32,533 nt of DNA from Thermoplasmatota archaeon. GTDB lineage: Archaea > Thermoplasmatota > Thermoplasmata > Thermoplasmatales > GCA-001856825. The translations under genes and the position numbers were made by a program. The notes beneath the pieces were generated by a model. The model did no database searches, was not told where the DNA came from, and saw nothing but the letters and a program-made list of their open reading frames with translations. Shown piece after piece: positions 1 through 8,479 of the stretch (position 1 is its first letter; each line of letters starts with the position of its first letter). The stretch lies in assembly GCA_023381415.1 (NCBI GenBank), contig JAMCUN010000021.1:1-32533 (forward strand). Reading direction: 5' to 3'.

Positions 1-2
1 CA

Positions 3-434
3 GATGAGGAGATAGGAACGATACCGGACGATCTAAACGTAGCAGTCCTCAAGGACAACCTCAACGCGGTCGGGAACAACATTCTGGTGAACGACAAGGC
101 AGCCCTAATACACGAGGATTTCAGCGACGATTCTGTAAGAGTAATCAAGGACGTCCTTTCTGTTGAGGTCTTCAGGGGAAGGTTCAGGGAGGTTAGGACT
201 GTGGGTTCCTCAGGGGTGATCACAAGAAGCGGGATGGTCATTCCTCCTAATATGACGGATGAGGAGATAGAGGAGCTGGGAAGGATATTCGGGGTGAAGG
301 GCAGGGTTGGCACGGCTAATTTTGGAAGTCTGTATGTGGGAGCATCTGTTGTCTGCAACTCGAAAGGTGCCCTCATAGGTGAAGACAGCACAACAGTAGA
401 GATATCTAACATTGAAGAAGCACTAAACCTATGA
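3..434 (+). CDS. eif6: Translation initiation factor aIF6, C-terminal part (5' end outside window)
   Basis: aIF6 binds the large ribosomal subunit and prevents premature joining with the small subunit. The frame is open from base 3 with no stop, and residues before the first GTG (base 87) already read as family sequence (AVGNNILVND), so the true start lies upstream of the window and the GTG at 87 is internal. About 143 residues are present of a family length near 220, so roughly the first third is missing. Recognisable stretches are the repeated pentein-type pattern with GSSGVITRSGMVIPP, then TVGTANFG-like (RVGTANFGSLYVGASV) and NSKGALIGEDST near the C-terminus. The stop TGA overlaps the next start as ATGA, indicating translational coupling to the methyltransferase. 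Identification is by recall of family motifs. Confidence 0.9.
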   Translation, partial: DEEIGTIPDDLNVAVLKDNLNAVGNNILVNDKAALIHEDFSDDSVRVIKDVLSVEVFRGRFREVRTVGSSGVITRSGMVIPPNMTDEEIEELGRIFGVKGRVGTANFGSLYVGASVVCNSKGALIGEDSTTVEISNIEEALNL

Positions 435-967
435 AGATAGAGCACTGTCCGGGTGTCTACGAGCCTGAGGACGATTCATACCTTCTGATGGGCATCGATG
501 AGATAAGAGGAAGAATCCTGGAGATAGGGTGCGGGACGGGCATCATCGGTCTCAGCTATGCAGAATCTGGAGCGGACGTGACGATGGTAGACCTGTCCTG
601 GCAAGCTGCCAGGTGTGCAAGGATGAATGCGCTGAGGAACGGCATCCAAGCGAACATCATCAGAACAAGCCTTTTCGATGGAATAAGGGGATGGTTCGAT
701 TACTGTATATTCAACCCTCCATACCTCCCGGAGGGTGGCCCGGAAGACATCTCTTGGACAGGGGGGAAGGAGGGGAATGAAATAACTATGAAATTCCTCG
801 AGGCGTTCGGCAAACACTCAAAATACGCTTTTTATATAGAATCAACATTATCTCCCATAAACAGGAACATGTTCGACGCCCTTGAATTCCAGGTTGTAAG
901 GAAGGTAGAGTACGATTCAGAAGGATTGAGCCTTGTGAAGGTGACATCCAATGCCGTCCATAGATGA
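431..967 (+). CDS. HemK2/Mtq2-like class I SAM-dependent methyltransferase
   Basis: A 178-residue Rossmann methyltransferase. The SAM-binding motif EIGCGTG is at residues 31-37, the acidic residue at the end of strand 2 is Asp54 (VDLS), and the catalytic NPPY that marks amino-group methylation of Gln/Asn/adenine is at 95-98. The N-terminal YEPEDDSYLL pattern is typical of the eukaryotic/archaeal HemK2 (Mtq2, N6AMT1) branch, which methylates the glutamine of the GGQ loop in release factor aRF1, usually with a Trm112 partner; no Trm112 gene is visible here. It overlaps the aIF6 stop (ATGA) and its 3' end overlaps the DRG start by 17 bases, so the three genes form one translation-related transcript. 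The aRF1 substrate is inference from family; the methyltransferase call is secure. Confidence 0.85.
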   Translation: MKIEHCPGVYEPEDDSYLLMGIDEIRGRILEIGCGTGIIGLSYAESGADVTMVDLSWQAARCARMNALRNGIQANIIRTSLFDGIRGWFDYCIFNPPYLPEGGPEDISWTGGKEGNEITMKFLEAFGKHSKYAFYIESTLSPINRNMFDALEFQVVRKVEYDSEGLSLVKVTSNAVHR

Positions 968-2042
968 AGAGATAAAGGAACTGGAGGGGGAGATAAAGAA
1001 GACACAGTATAACAAGGCCACAGAACATCACATCGGCAGAATCAAGGCGAAGATCGCGAAGCTCGAGAAGATAAAGGAGGAGAGGTCCAAGAAGGGAGGG
1101 GGTACGGGTTTCTTCATCAGGAAGGGCATCTATCCTAGCATAGGGCTGCTTGGTCCCCCGTCAGTGGGGAAAAGCAGCATACTGAATTCAATAACGAATG
1201 CTGAAAGCAGGGTTGGCGCTTTCGATTTCACCACGCTTTCAATAGTACCAGGGGTGATGGAATACAGGGACATGAAGTTCAGGATCCTCGATCTACCGGG
1301 GGTCATAGAAGGCGCTCATGAGGGGAAAGGAAGGGGGAGGGAGGTCATAGCAGTCCTTAGGAACGTGGATCTCATAGTTATCGTGCTCGACCCGTTCAAA
1401 TACGACCCTTCATATATACTGAAGGAGCTTCAGAGGGAAGGAATACGCATAAATCAGAAGCCCCCGAAGATGTCGGTCATACTGAAGGACAGGGGAGGAC
1501 TTAACATCACAAAGGTAGGGAAGTCAGAATTCGACCTTGAGTTATTTGAATCAATCAGCAGGGAGTTTGGCATAATAAATGCGGACATCATAATCAGGCA
1601 GTCCATGACGCCAGACGTATTCATCGACGGTCTTCTGGGTAACAGGGTGTACATTCCAGCCATATTCATAATGAACAAGTCGGACACCCCGGAGTTCGAG
1701 AAGGCGATGGATTACGTCAAATCCCTTGGGCTGGATCCTATTCCGCTGTCCATAGTAAAGAGGAAGAACATAGAGCTCCTGAAGGAGAGGATAGCTGGAA
1801 AGGTGAGGATGATCAGGGTGCAACTCATCCCCTCGAATGCGCCCTCAGACGAGGAACCTCTGGTGGTAAGGGAAGGGAGCACGGTGGAGGATGTCTGCAA
1901 GGCCGTCCACACAGATTTCGTGGAAAAGTTCAAGTTCGCCACCATAACCGGGAGGTCTGTGAGGTTCCCTAACCAGCGGGTGGGGCTTGAACACACTGTC
2001 CAGGACGGGGACAAACTCACAGTATTCCTTAGGAAGGGATGA
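951..2042 (+). CDS. drg: DRG-family GTP-binding protein with C-terminal TGS domain
   Basis: A 363-residue Obg/DRG GTPase, matching the usual archaeal DRG length. A basic helical N-terminus (residues 1-50) precedes the G domain. G1 is GPPSVGKS (68-75), a threonine switch region follows (FDFTTLSIVPG), G3 is DLPGVIEGA (114-122), and G4 is NKSD (242-245). An insertion between G3 and G4 is characteristic of DRG compared with bacterial Obg. The last ~75 residues form a TGS domain ending in DGDKLTVFLRKG. DRG proteins associate with translating ribosomes, which fits the neighbours aIF6 and the release-factor-type methyltransferase. The start ATG lies inside the end of the methyltransferase gene. Confidence 0.92.
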   Translation: MPSIDEEIKELEGEIKKTQYNKATEHHIGRIKAKIAKLEKIKEERSKKGGGTGFFIRKGIYPSIGLLGPPSVGKSSILNSITNAESRVGAFDFTTLSIVPGVMEYRDMKFRILDLPGVIEGAHEGKGRGREVIAVLRNVDLIVIVLDPFKYDPSYILKELQREGIRINQKPPKMSVILKDRGGLNITKVGKSEFDLELFESISREFGIINADIIIRQSMTPDVFIDGLLGNRVYIPAIFIMNKSDTPEFEKAMDYVKSLGLDPIPLSIVKRKNIELLKERIAGKVRMIRVQLIPSNAPSDEEPLVVREGSTVEDVCKAVHTDFVEKFKFATITGRSVRFPNQRVGLEHTVQDGDKLTVFLRKG

Positions 2043-2079
2043 GTGCACTGGGGCGCATCTCTATGGTGTCTGACCAATA

Positions 2080-2089
2080 TTTTTATATC
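2080..2089 (+). promoter_or_regulatory. TATA box for the RAM-domain gene
   Basis: The run TTTTTATATC lies just after the DRG stop. About 25 bases downstream would place transcription start near 2110, just before a GGTAGTGA ribosome-binding-like stretch (2118-2125) and a TTG start at 2130. It marks the RAM gene as its own transcription unit. Confidence 0.55.
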
Positions 2090-2129
2090 GATTCACCATA
2101 AGCCACGAAGCCCAACAGGTAGTGAAAGA

Positions 2130-2402
2130 TTGGCAGACAGAGTACTGGCATTCGTGGACCTATTCGTAGACTCCCAGCGCATGGATGAGGTGGTCTCTTC
2201 CCTAAAGGAGATAAAGAACGCAGTCCAGATATATGAAGTCACTGGGGAATTCGACGTGATAGTCCTTGTAAACGTTGCTAGCATAGAGGAATTCAGGGAC
2301 ATGCTTAAGAACAGGATCATGAAGATACCTGGAATAAAGAGTACTGTTACTTCCATCGTCCTGAAATCTCACAGAAACCATACCCTGGATGTTCCAGACT
2401 GA
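2130..2402 (+). CDS. Stand-alone RAM (Lrp/AsnC effector) domain protein
   Basis: About 90 residues forming only the ligand-binding RAM domain of Lrp/AsnC regulators, with no DNA-binding helix-turn-helix. The order fits the family: a first strand/helix AFVDLFVDSQRMDEVVSSLK, the central EVTGEFDVIVLVNV, and a C-terminal KIPGIKSTVTSIVL. Such proteins bind amino acids or other small effectors and can modulate full-length Lrp partners (established for the family; partner unknown here). The frame is open further upstream to 2043, but that extension lacks family similarity and would lie across the TATA box. I therefore prefer the TTG at 2130, preceded by a GGTAGTGA stretch. Confidence 0.8.
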   Translation: MADRVLAFVDLFVDSQRMDEVVSSLKEIKNAVQIYEVTGEFDVIVLVNVASIEEFRDMLKNRIMKIPGIKSTVTSIVLKSHRNHTLDVPD

Positions 2403-2412
2403 TCAGGGTATT

Positions 2413-2422
2413 GTAAGATATT
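2413..2422 (+). promoter_or_regulatory. Probable TATA box of the kdp operon
   Basis: An A/T-rich run (TAAGATATTA) directly follows the RAM gene stop. Start of transcription would be near 2443, leaving a leader of about 60 bases before kdpA. The leader is purine-rich and ends in AGGTGA (2494-2499), a good ribosome binding site 4 bases before the ATG. No K+-responsive element is recognisable. Confidence 0.4.
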
Positions 2423-2503
2423 AATGGAGGAACGCGTTCACTTCCCCATGGCTGTCTCGGCAAGGGGCGGAGGACTCGGGAGGAGTTAAGGGTAGGTGAA
2501 TGT

Positions 2504-4180
2504 ATGCTCACTCTAGAAGGCCTGTTTGTCGTCGCTCTTGTGTGGGGTATAGTCATAATACTTGCCTGGTTCCTTTCAAAATACCTGCTACTGGTATTCA
2601 CGGACTCTAAGAGCAGGCTGGACAGGATATTCCTTCCTGTTGAGAATTTCATATATGCCATTTCAGGCATAGATAGCAGCAAGAAGATGGGGTGGAAGGA
2701 ATATTTCACATCCCTCTTCCTGCTCAACGTCGCCCAGGCAGTGATCGCATTCTTCATACTGATGTTCCAGCAGAGTCTACCGCTGAACCCCATGCACTAT
2801 TCAGGCATGTCCTGGTCGCTTGCCCTGAACACGGTCCTCTCTTTCTCTTCTAACACGAACCTTCAGCATTACAACGGAGAGACGACACTTTCATATCTCA
2901 GCCAGATGTCTGCATTTAAGTTCCTCCAATTCACATCTGCGGCTACAGGTCTGGCAGTGGGAGTTGCGGTGATAAGGGGGTTTGCGGGGAAGACAAAATC
3001 CATAGGAAATTTCTATTATGATTACGTCAGGTCCCTCACCAGGGTCATAATCCCGCTTGCCTTCATCGCAACAGTGATCCTCATCTCCCTCGGTGTTCCA
3101 CAGTCCCTCGGAGGATATTCCACCATATCCACGCTCCAGAAGGGCGCATATGAGATACTCTACAAAGGGCCTATAGCCTCCCTTGTATCCATAATGCAAC
3201 TTGGGACAAACGGAGGTGGATATTTCGGTGCGAACTCAGCGTACCCGCTTCAGAACCCGAGCCAGATATCAGACCTGTTCGAAATCGGCCTTATGATGTT
3301 TATCCCGACAGCGATCCTCTTCCTTTTCGGCAGAATGGTAGGGGACAACAGGGAAGGGAGAACCCTTTTCCTGGCTGCGTATGCGATATACGGGATTGAC
3401 CTGCTGATAGCGTTCCTGCCGACGACCCATATAGGGGAAGGGATGGAGGTGAGATTCGGAAGCGCTGCCGCAGTGTTCTGGACTGTCACGACAACGGCTT
3501 TCACCACTGGTTCGGTGAACGCTTCCCTGTCTGCGTTCAATCCAGTGGTGATACTCACTGCATTCTTCGGGATGCTTATACAGGGTGCACCAGGCGGAAA
3601 GGGGGTCGGCGCGATGTACATGATAATGTTCGTCATCGTCACAATATTCCTGGTGGGTCTGATGGCGGGCAGGACGCCTGAGTACCTCGGGATTAAGATA
3701 GAGGGAAGGGACGTGAAGCTCGCAGTTGCAACCTTTCTCACTCATCCTATAATTATACTGGTACCGACGGTCGTTGCTTTTGCGATAGGTGCCGAAAAGG
3801 CGGTTGGGCTTGCAGCAAATTCAATAGGTTTCACACAGGTGTTCTACGAGTTCACATCTGCTGCATCTAACAACGGGTCTGATTTCCTCGGTGCCTCTGG
3901 CAACACTGTATTTTTCAATATCTCGACAGGGATAGTGATGTGGGCAGGCAGGTTCCTGCCAATGCTGTTCATGCTCGCAATCGCCGACAGCGTGGCGACC
4001 AGGAAGAGGAGCCCCAGCCAGGGTTTGAAGACTGGCAGCCTGAGCTTCGTTGTGATTCTCATAGTGAGCATATTCATCCTTACCGTGCTTACATTCTTCC
4101 CGTTCCTTGTGCTTGGACCGATCCTGCAATTCCTGCAGGGGTTCGAAAACAGCTTCGGAGGTGTGATATTTGGCTTCTGA
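2504..4180 (+). CDS. kdpA: Potassium-transporting ATPase subunit KdpA (channel-like subunit)
   Basis: A 558-residue polytopic membrane protein, essentially the standard KdpA length. KdpA selects and binds K+ with a fourfold pseudo-symmetric filter. The filter loops are visible: NTNLQHYNGE (117-126), TNGGGYFGANS (235-245), TTTAFTTGSVNA (329-340) and SNNGSDFLG (455-463). About ten hydrophobic segments are evident. The start at 2504 is preceded by AGGTGA. The 3' end carries GGAGGTG (4157-4163), the ribosome binding site for kdpB, whose start lies inside kdpA (11-base overlap). No KdpF-like small hydrophobic peptide is seen before kdpA. Confidence 0.97.
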   Translation: MLTLEGLFVVALVWGIVIILAWFLSKYLLLVFTDSKSRLDRIFLPVENFIYAISGIDSSKKMGWKEYFTSLFLLNVAQAVIAFFILMFQQSLPLNPMHYSGMSWSLALNTVLSFSSNTNLQHYNGETTLSYLSQMSAFKFLQFTSAATGLAVGVAVIRGFAGKTKSIGNFYYDYVRSLTRVIIPLAFIATVILISLGVPQSLGGYSTISTLQKGAYEILYKGPIASLVSIMQLGTNGGGYFGANSAYPLQNPSQISDLFEIGLMMFIPTAILFLFGRMVGDNREGRTLFLAAYAIYGIDLLIAFLPTTHIGEGMEVRFGSAAAVFWTVTTTAFTTGSVNASLSAFNPVVILTAFFGMLIQGAPGGKGVGAMYMIMFVIVTIFLVGLMAGRTPEYLGIKIEGRDVKLAVATFLTHPIIILVPTVVAFAIGAEKAVGLAANSIGFTQVFYEFTSAASNNGSDFLGASGNTVFFNISTGIVMWAGRFLPMLFMLAIADSVATRKRSPSQGLKTGSLSFVVILIVSIFILTVLTFFPFLVLGPILQFLQGFENSFGGVIFGF

Positions 4181-6296
4181 ATCGCCGAACTTGATGGATA
4201 ACAGGCTGCACTGGCCTTCAATCCTCATAGATTCAGTGAAGAGGCTCAACCCATGGGTGTTGAAGAGCAACGTTGTCATGTTCGTGACTGAACTCACATT
4301 CTTCATAGTCCTGATCATGGCCCTGGACCCGAGGCTCATCCCGATAGTTTCTAACCCCAGGGAGAGGTTCTTCTACACAGAAGTGGCAGTGATACTGATA
4401 TTCACGGTATGGTTCAGCACTCTGTCCGATTCGATAGCCGAGGCGCAGATCCGGAACACTGCCTCCAGCCTCAGGAAGATGAAGGAGCAGATGACGGCAA
4501 AGAGGATGAAATCATCCAACAGGAAGGATGTTGATATCGTGCCGTCAGACCAGCTCAAGAAAGGGGACCTGATATTGATAGAGCATGGGGATAAGATACC
4601 AATAGATTCTGAGGTGCTGGAGGGGATAGCTATGGTGGACGAATCCCTCCTGACAGGAGAGTCGGCGAATGTGAGAAAGTCAGTCGGGTCCACTCTGCTG
4701 GGGGGATCCGTAGTGACGACGGACAGCCTTGTTGCGAGGGTATCAGTTAATCCGGATGAAACTTACGTAAGCAAGCTGATTAGCCTGGTGGAATCGTCTT
4801 CAAGGCCAAAGACGCCGAACGAGATAGCCCTTACCATCCTGATCGCAGGGTTCTCAGCAATATTCACGATTATAATAGTCGCTCTCCTCTTCCTGGGGGT
4901 CGAACTGAGGCTTGGGATTGATCTTGCAGTCGTGATAGCGCTGTATGTCTGCCTCCTCCCGACCACAATAGGTGCACTCCTGCCTGCAATAGGCATATCT
5001 GGCATAAACAGGATGTCTGTTAAGAGGATAATCGCGAAATCTGGGAAGGCGATAGAGGCCGCAGGAGACACAGATGCCCTCCTGCTGGACAAGACAGGAA
5101 CGATCACGAAGGGAATGAGGAAGGCGATCAAGTTCATACCTCTGGGGAACCACACTGAGAGGGAGGTTGGTGAGGCGGCTCTCCTATCGTCGTGGGAGGA
5201 TGACACACCAGAGGGGAAGAGCATAGTGGAACTGGCATACAACCAGGGTTATGTTCCGCAGGCATTTGGCACGATAGAGCGGTCGGAATTCGAGGAGTTC
5301 AGCGCTGCGACAAGGAGGAGTAGCATCAAGATGAGCGACCTGCAGGAATTCCGGCTTCCAAAGGGAGGCAGAGACATATTGCAGAGGAAGAGGCTAAGGA
5401 GGAAGTTCTCTCCGGAGGAACCGCAGCAGGAACTGGAGATAGTGAAGGGGGCTCCGGATGCAATATTGGATTACGTGAAGGTGAAACCTCCAGACTTCGA
5501 TTCAACGCTGCAGAAGATATCTGAGGATGGTGCCACCGTCATGGCAGTTGCAGAAGCTGGGGAGGTGCTTGGTCTAATAAAGCTCAAGGACGAGGTCAAG
5601 CCCGGGGTGAAGGAGAAGATAAGGGCCCTGAGGGATATGGACATAGAGGTTGTGATGGTCACGGGAGACCAGCCCCTGACCGCAGGCGTGATATCAAAGG
5701 ACGTGGGCATAGATGATTACATTGCAAAGGCGAAGCCAGAGACGAAGTACGAATTCGTAAAGGAGGAGCAGAAGGCAGGGAAGATAGTGTCGATGATAGG
5801 AGATGGCACGAATGACGCGCCTGCCCTCTCTGCCGCGGATGTCGGTCTGGCGATGGCGTCTGGAACAGAGCCTGCGAAGGAAGCTGCTAACATGGTGGAC
5901 CTGGAATCCAACCCCTCAAAGATAATTGACGTAGTGATGCTGGGGAAGCAGATATTGATGACTAGGGGGACGGTTACAACATTCAGCATAGCAAACGACA
6001 TAGCGAAATATTTCGTCATTGTACCCATAATGTTCGGTGCCCTCCCGGAGCTTGGTGCACTGAACTTGATGCACCTAAGGCCTCACCTCGCGGTTATTTC
6101 AGCGTTGATATACAATGCGATCATAATCCCGCTCCTCATACCACTTGCGCTGCGTGGAAATGCATTCAAGCCGTCAAGCACGATGAAGATATTCCTCAAG
6201 AACATAACAATATACGGTCTCGGAGGTATAGTGCTTCCATTCATTGCCATCAAGCTTATTGCCATCCTGATCACGATACTGGGGGTGCCCGTATGA
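4170..6296 (+). CDS. kdpB: Potassium-transporting P-type ATPase subunit KdpB
   Basis: A 708-residue P-type ATPase that energises K+ uptake through KdpA. TGES of the actuator domain is at 162-165, the membrane PTTIG motif at 264-268, the phosphorylated aspartate in DKTGT is Asp307, KGAPDAI of the nucleotide-binding domain is at 426-432, TGDQP near 498, and GDGTNDAP is at 544-551. The serine of TGES, whose phosphorylation shuts off the E. coli enzyme, is conserved. The TTG start at 4170 is chosen because GGAGGTG sits 6 bases upstream; an in-frame ATG at 4194 is the alternative. The protein is longer than the ~680 residues usual for the family, mostly from an extra basic stretch of roughly 25 residues (about 386-420) in the nucleotide-binding domain. 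Confidence 0.97.
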   Translation: MASESPNLMDNRLHWPSILIDSVKRLNPWVLKSNVVMFVTELTFFIVLIMALDPRLIPIVSNPRERFFYTEVAVILIFTVWFSTLSDSIAEAQIRNTASSLRKMKEQMTAKRMKSSNRKDVDIVPSDQLKKGDLILIEHGDKIPIDSEVLEGIAMVDESLLTGESANVRKSVGSTLLGGSVVTTDSLVARVSVNPDETYVSKLISLVESSSRPKTPNEIALTILIAGFSAIFTIIIVALLFLGVELRLGIDLAVVIALYVCLLPTTIGALLPAIGISGINRMSVKRIIAKSGKAIEAAGDTDALLLDKTGTITKGMRKAIKFIPLGNHTEREVGEAALLSSWEDDTPEGKSIVELAYNQGYVPQAFGTIERSEFEEFSAATRRSSIKMSDLQEFRLPKGGRDILQRKRLRRKFSPEEPQQELEIVKGAPDAILDYVKVKPPDFDSTLQKISEDGATVMAVAEAGEVLGLIKLKDEVKPGVKEKIRALRDMDIEVVMVTGDQPLTAGVISKDVGIDDYIAKAKPETKYEFVKEEQKAGKIVSMIGDGTNDAPALSAADVGLAMASGTEPAKEAANMVDLESNPSKIIDVVMLGKQILMTRGTVTTFSIANDIAKYFVIVPIMFGALPELGALNLMHLRPHLAVISALIYNAIIIPLLIPLALRGNAFKPSSTMKIFLKNITIYGLGGIVLPFIAIKLIAILITILGVPV

Positions 6297-6736
6297 GAGG
6301 AGTCAGAAGTCTTTCAACAGCGGTAAGGCTCACCCTGATCTCGCTCGTGATCTGCGGACTTGTGTTCCCCATAGTCATGACTGGCATAGGGGAAGTCGCA
6401 CTGCCCTGGCAATCCAACGGTTCGCAGGTCTATTTCGACGGGAAGTCTATCGGCTCAGACCTCATAGCGCAAAATTTCAGCGTGCCAGTTTTCTTCCATC
6501 CCAGAAACGATTCTGCTTCTGGCGTTGATCCGGACATAACGATGAGCTATGCTATGAGCCAGATCCCAAGGATACACAACTCCACAGGGATACCCATATC
6601 TTTCCTGTATGGTGCCCTGCAGAAATACAAGCAGTATACCCTGTTCTTCTTCGGCACACCATACGTCAATGTACTGAATGTCAACCTCTACCTCGTGGAG
6701 TCTTACCCCTCAATCTATTCCCCTTACATCCAGTGA
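6293..6736 (+). CDS. kdpC: Potassium-transporting ATPase subunit KdpC, short form
   Basis: KdpC is a single-pass subunit that stabilises the KdpAB complex and aids ATP binding. An N-terminal membrane helix (about residues 8-32) is followed by an extracytoplasmic domain. Family landmarks are the FFHPRN segment (usual F-RPS), ASGVDPDIT (usual ASGLDPHIS) and FGTPYVNVLNVNLYL near the end. At 147 residues it is well short of the ~190 usual in bacteria. The Ser/Gly/Asn-rich segment normally between the RPS-like and ASG-DP motifs is absent. Start and kdpB stop overlap as ATGA. No kdpD or kdpE follows. Confidence 0.92.
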   Translation: MRGVRSLSTAVRLTLISLVICGLVFPIVMTGIGEVALPWQSNGSQVYFDGKSIGSDLIAQNFSVPVFFHPRNDSASGVDPDITMSYAMSQIPRIHNSTGIPISFLYGALQKYKQYTLFFFGTPYVNVLNVNLYLVESYPSIYSPYIQ

Positions 6737-6760
6737 GAATTTGTAGGCCGTATGACAAGG

Positions 6761-6770
6761 AATATTTAAA
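6761..6770 (+). promoter_or_regulatory. TATA box for the HtpX-like protease gene
   Basis: AATATTTAAA lies after the kdpC stop; a start near 6790 would leave a very short leader. An AGGTGA at 6785-6790 precedes the ATG at 6801. Confidence 0.6.
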
Positions 6771-6800
6771 CTCAAATTTGAACTAGGTGAAGCAAGGTAA

Positions 6801-7823
6801 ATGGAAGAAAGCGAGGAAGTAAGCAACGGTAGATTCTGGAGAAAAAGGATGCAGATAAACGGCACAACTTGGATGTTAGTCCTGATCACGTCGGTGATTT
6901 TTTACTTCTCCACAGGTCCAGGAAATTACCTGGAGCATTTAGGGTTGCAGGTGTTATTCCTGGTTCCACTCCTTATAATCTCATCTAGCCTCGTATACTC
7001 AATAGACCTCAGCTACAGGAACGTTAGGAAGGGGTACATCCGGTACTTCTGGAACTCCACTGCTTACCTCTACCTGGCCGCCTCATTCTGGGTGATATCC
7101 GCTGCAGTCATTCTGTCTTTCGGAAACCCATTGATAGCATTCGTTTATCTGGATGTGATCCTACTTCTCGTTATAGGTGCAATGGCAGTAAACATAAGGG
7201 TAAGGATATGGAAGAGGGCATCGAAGGAGATACAGAACGAAAACATTGTCAAGGGCGCCAAAGGGATGGCGGATAGGATGGGAACCAAAATATCCGGGTT
7301 CAGGGTGGTCGATTGGAGCAGGGCAAAAATTGCGAATGCCTTCCAGGCAGGTCTGTCAAATCACTACGTATTCGTGACAAACTTCCTCCTTGAGAACCTG
7401 ACTGACGATGAGAACCTGGCAATCATTGCGCACGAAATAGCTCACGCCCAGAGGAAGCACCTCATAAAAACCCTAATATTTGCAGCCTTCCCAATGATAT
7501 TGATTGGGAACATTCTTTACGCCACCCTTGTCTTGAAGCTGGGAACAGGAATAAGGGTGGGGTTCGTAATAGGTATGGTGTTTTCAATCTTCCTGACTAT
7601 ATACCTGATCCTTCCATTCATACAGAGGAGATTCGAGAAGGAGGCTGACCTGATTGCAGCTCATTTCACTGGACCGAGCCTTTTGGCAGAAACACTGGTA
7701 AAAGTAGCAAGGCTGAATCACTCACCGATCAACATGCCTAGCTACCTCAATCCTACCCATCCAAGCACAGCTGAAAGAGTTGACTATCTCAAGAGGCTGG
7801 AGAGTTCGAGCAAGACAGGGTAA
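6801..7823 (+). CDS. htpX: HtpX-like membrane zinc metalloprotease (peptidase family M48)
   Basis: A 340-residue integral membrane protease that is expected to degrade misfolded membrane proteins. Four or more hydrophobic segments are visible: about 24-42, 48-70, 88-108 and 112-133 before the catalytic domain, with a hydrophobic pair after it (about 225-275). The zinc-binding HEIAH is at residues 211-215 with catalytic Glu212, and the third ligand region EKEAD is at 279-283. The N-terminal half is longer and carries more hydrophobic segments than bacterial HtpX, as in several archaeal M48B members. It is transcribed alone after kdpABC; no functional link to the pump is implied. Confidence 0.85.
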   Translation: MEESEEVSNGRFWRKRMQINGTTWMLVLITSVIFYFSTGPGNYLEHLGLQVLFLVPLLIISSSLVYSIDLSYRNVRKGYIRYFWNSTAYLYLAASFWVISAAVILSFGNPLIAFVYLDVILLLVIGAMAVNIRVRIWKRASKEIQNENIVKGAKGMADRMGTKISGFRVVDWSRAKIANAFQAGLSNHYVFVTNFLLENLTDDENLAIIAHEIAHAQRKHLIKTLIFAAFPMILIGNILYATLVLKLGTGIRVGFVIGMVFSIFLTIYLILPFIQRRFEKEADLIAAHFTGPSLLAETLVKVARLNHSPINMPSYLNPTHPSTAERVDYLKRLESSSKTG

Positions 7824-7920
7824 CAGGGCAGAGCAAAGAGATGAAATTGTCTCACAATCTACCCGCAAATAACAAAGTTCGGATGACTGTTATGAGCACA
7901 TCCTGGCATGAGAAAGAGAG

Positions 7921-7928
7921 TAATATGG
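7921..7928 (+). promoter_or_regulatory. TATA box for the MaoC-like gene
   Basis: TAATATGG is centred 26 bases upstream of the ATG at 7951, so the transcript is probably leaderless. No ribosome binding site precedes the start. Confidence 0.5.
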
Positions 7929-7950
7929 AATAAAGATTTAGAGAATTGAT

Positions 7951-8340
7951 ATGGATATAAAAGTCGGCCAGAGAATGTCCCACACGAGAGTCTTCACAAT
8001 GGAGGATGTCAGGCTCTTCGGGGAGCTTTCAGGGGACAAGGGGATACACCATGTTCAACCGGACAGCCTCGGGAGGATAATGGTCCAGGGTTTGTTGACA
8101 GCGACGATCCCGACCAAGATGGGAGGGGACATGAACTTCATAGCTAGGGATGGCTGTTTCCATTTCCTGAGACCTGTCTATGTTGGAGACACGGTGAGTT
8201 GCGACGCAGAAATAACAAGCGCACAAAAGGATGAAAGGTACGTAAGGCTAAGCATTCAAACAAGGTGCGTTAACCAGTCCAAAGAGGAAGTGATGACTGG
8301 TGAGATCAGCGGAGTCATTAGGATAGAGAAAGACAGGTGA
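7951..8340 (+). CDS. MaoC-like (R)-specific enoyl-CoA hydratase, hot-dog fold
   Basis: A 129-residue single hot-dog domain protein. The hydratase signature is SGDKGIHH (residues 27-34), where Asp and the second His occupy the catalytic Asp-x4-His spacing of the (R)-hydratase/PhaJ family. A conserved LRPVYVGDTVSCDAEI segment follows, which is typical for the fold. The family hydrates trans-2-enoyl-CoA to (R)-3-hydroxyacyl-CoA. The usual Asn-Pro inside the signature is replaced by Lys-Gly, so the substrate is uncertain. It stands alone between the protease and the M20 hydrolase, giving no pathway clue. Confidence 0.78.
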   Translation: MDIKVGQRMSHTRVFTMEDVRLFGELSGDKGIHHVQPDSLGRIMVQGLLTATIPTKMGGDMNFIARDGCFHFLRPVYVGDTVSCDAEITSAQKDERYVRLSIQTRCVNQSKEEVMTGEISGVIRIEKDR

Positions 8341-8440
8341 CCGGCTTTCCAGCGCATTCCTCCCTTTCTAAGATAGGACATTGATAAGCAGGGACTTTTA
8401 CAATATTACCCCAGTGACATCATAAGAATTGAAGGGCCAT

Positions 8441-8450
8441 CCTAATATAT
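8441..8450 (+). promoter_or_regulatory. TATA box for the M20 hydrolase gene
   Basis: CCTAATATAT is centred about 34 bases upstream of the ATG at 8480, allowing a leader of under ten bases. Confidence 0.5.
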
Positions 8451-8479
8451 GATGACCACATGGAAATGTTAAGATAAAC

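Noticed and set aside
2043-2129. N-terminal extension of the RAM-domain protein reading from 2043.
   Set aside because: The extension has no family similarity and would cross the TATA box at 2080-2089.
2424-2489. A 21-codon frame (MEERVHFPMAVSARGGGLGRS) upstream of kdpA, considered as a leader peptide or KdpF.
   Set aside because: It is not hydrophobic as KdpF would be, and the predicted transcription start near 2443 lies downstream of its ATG.
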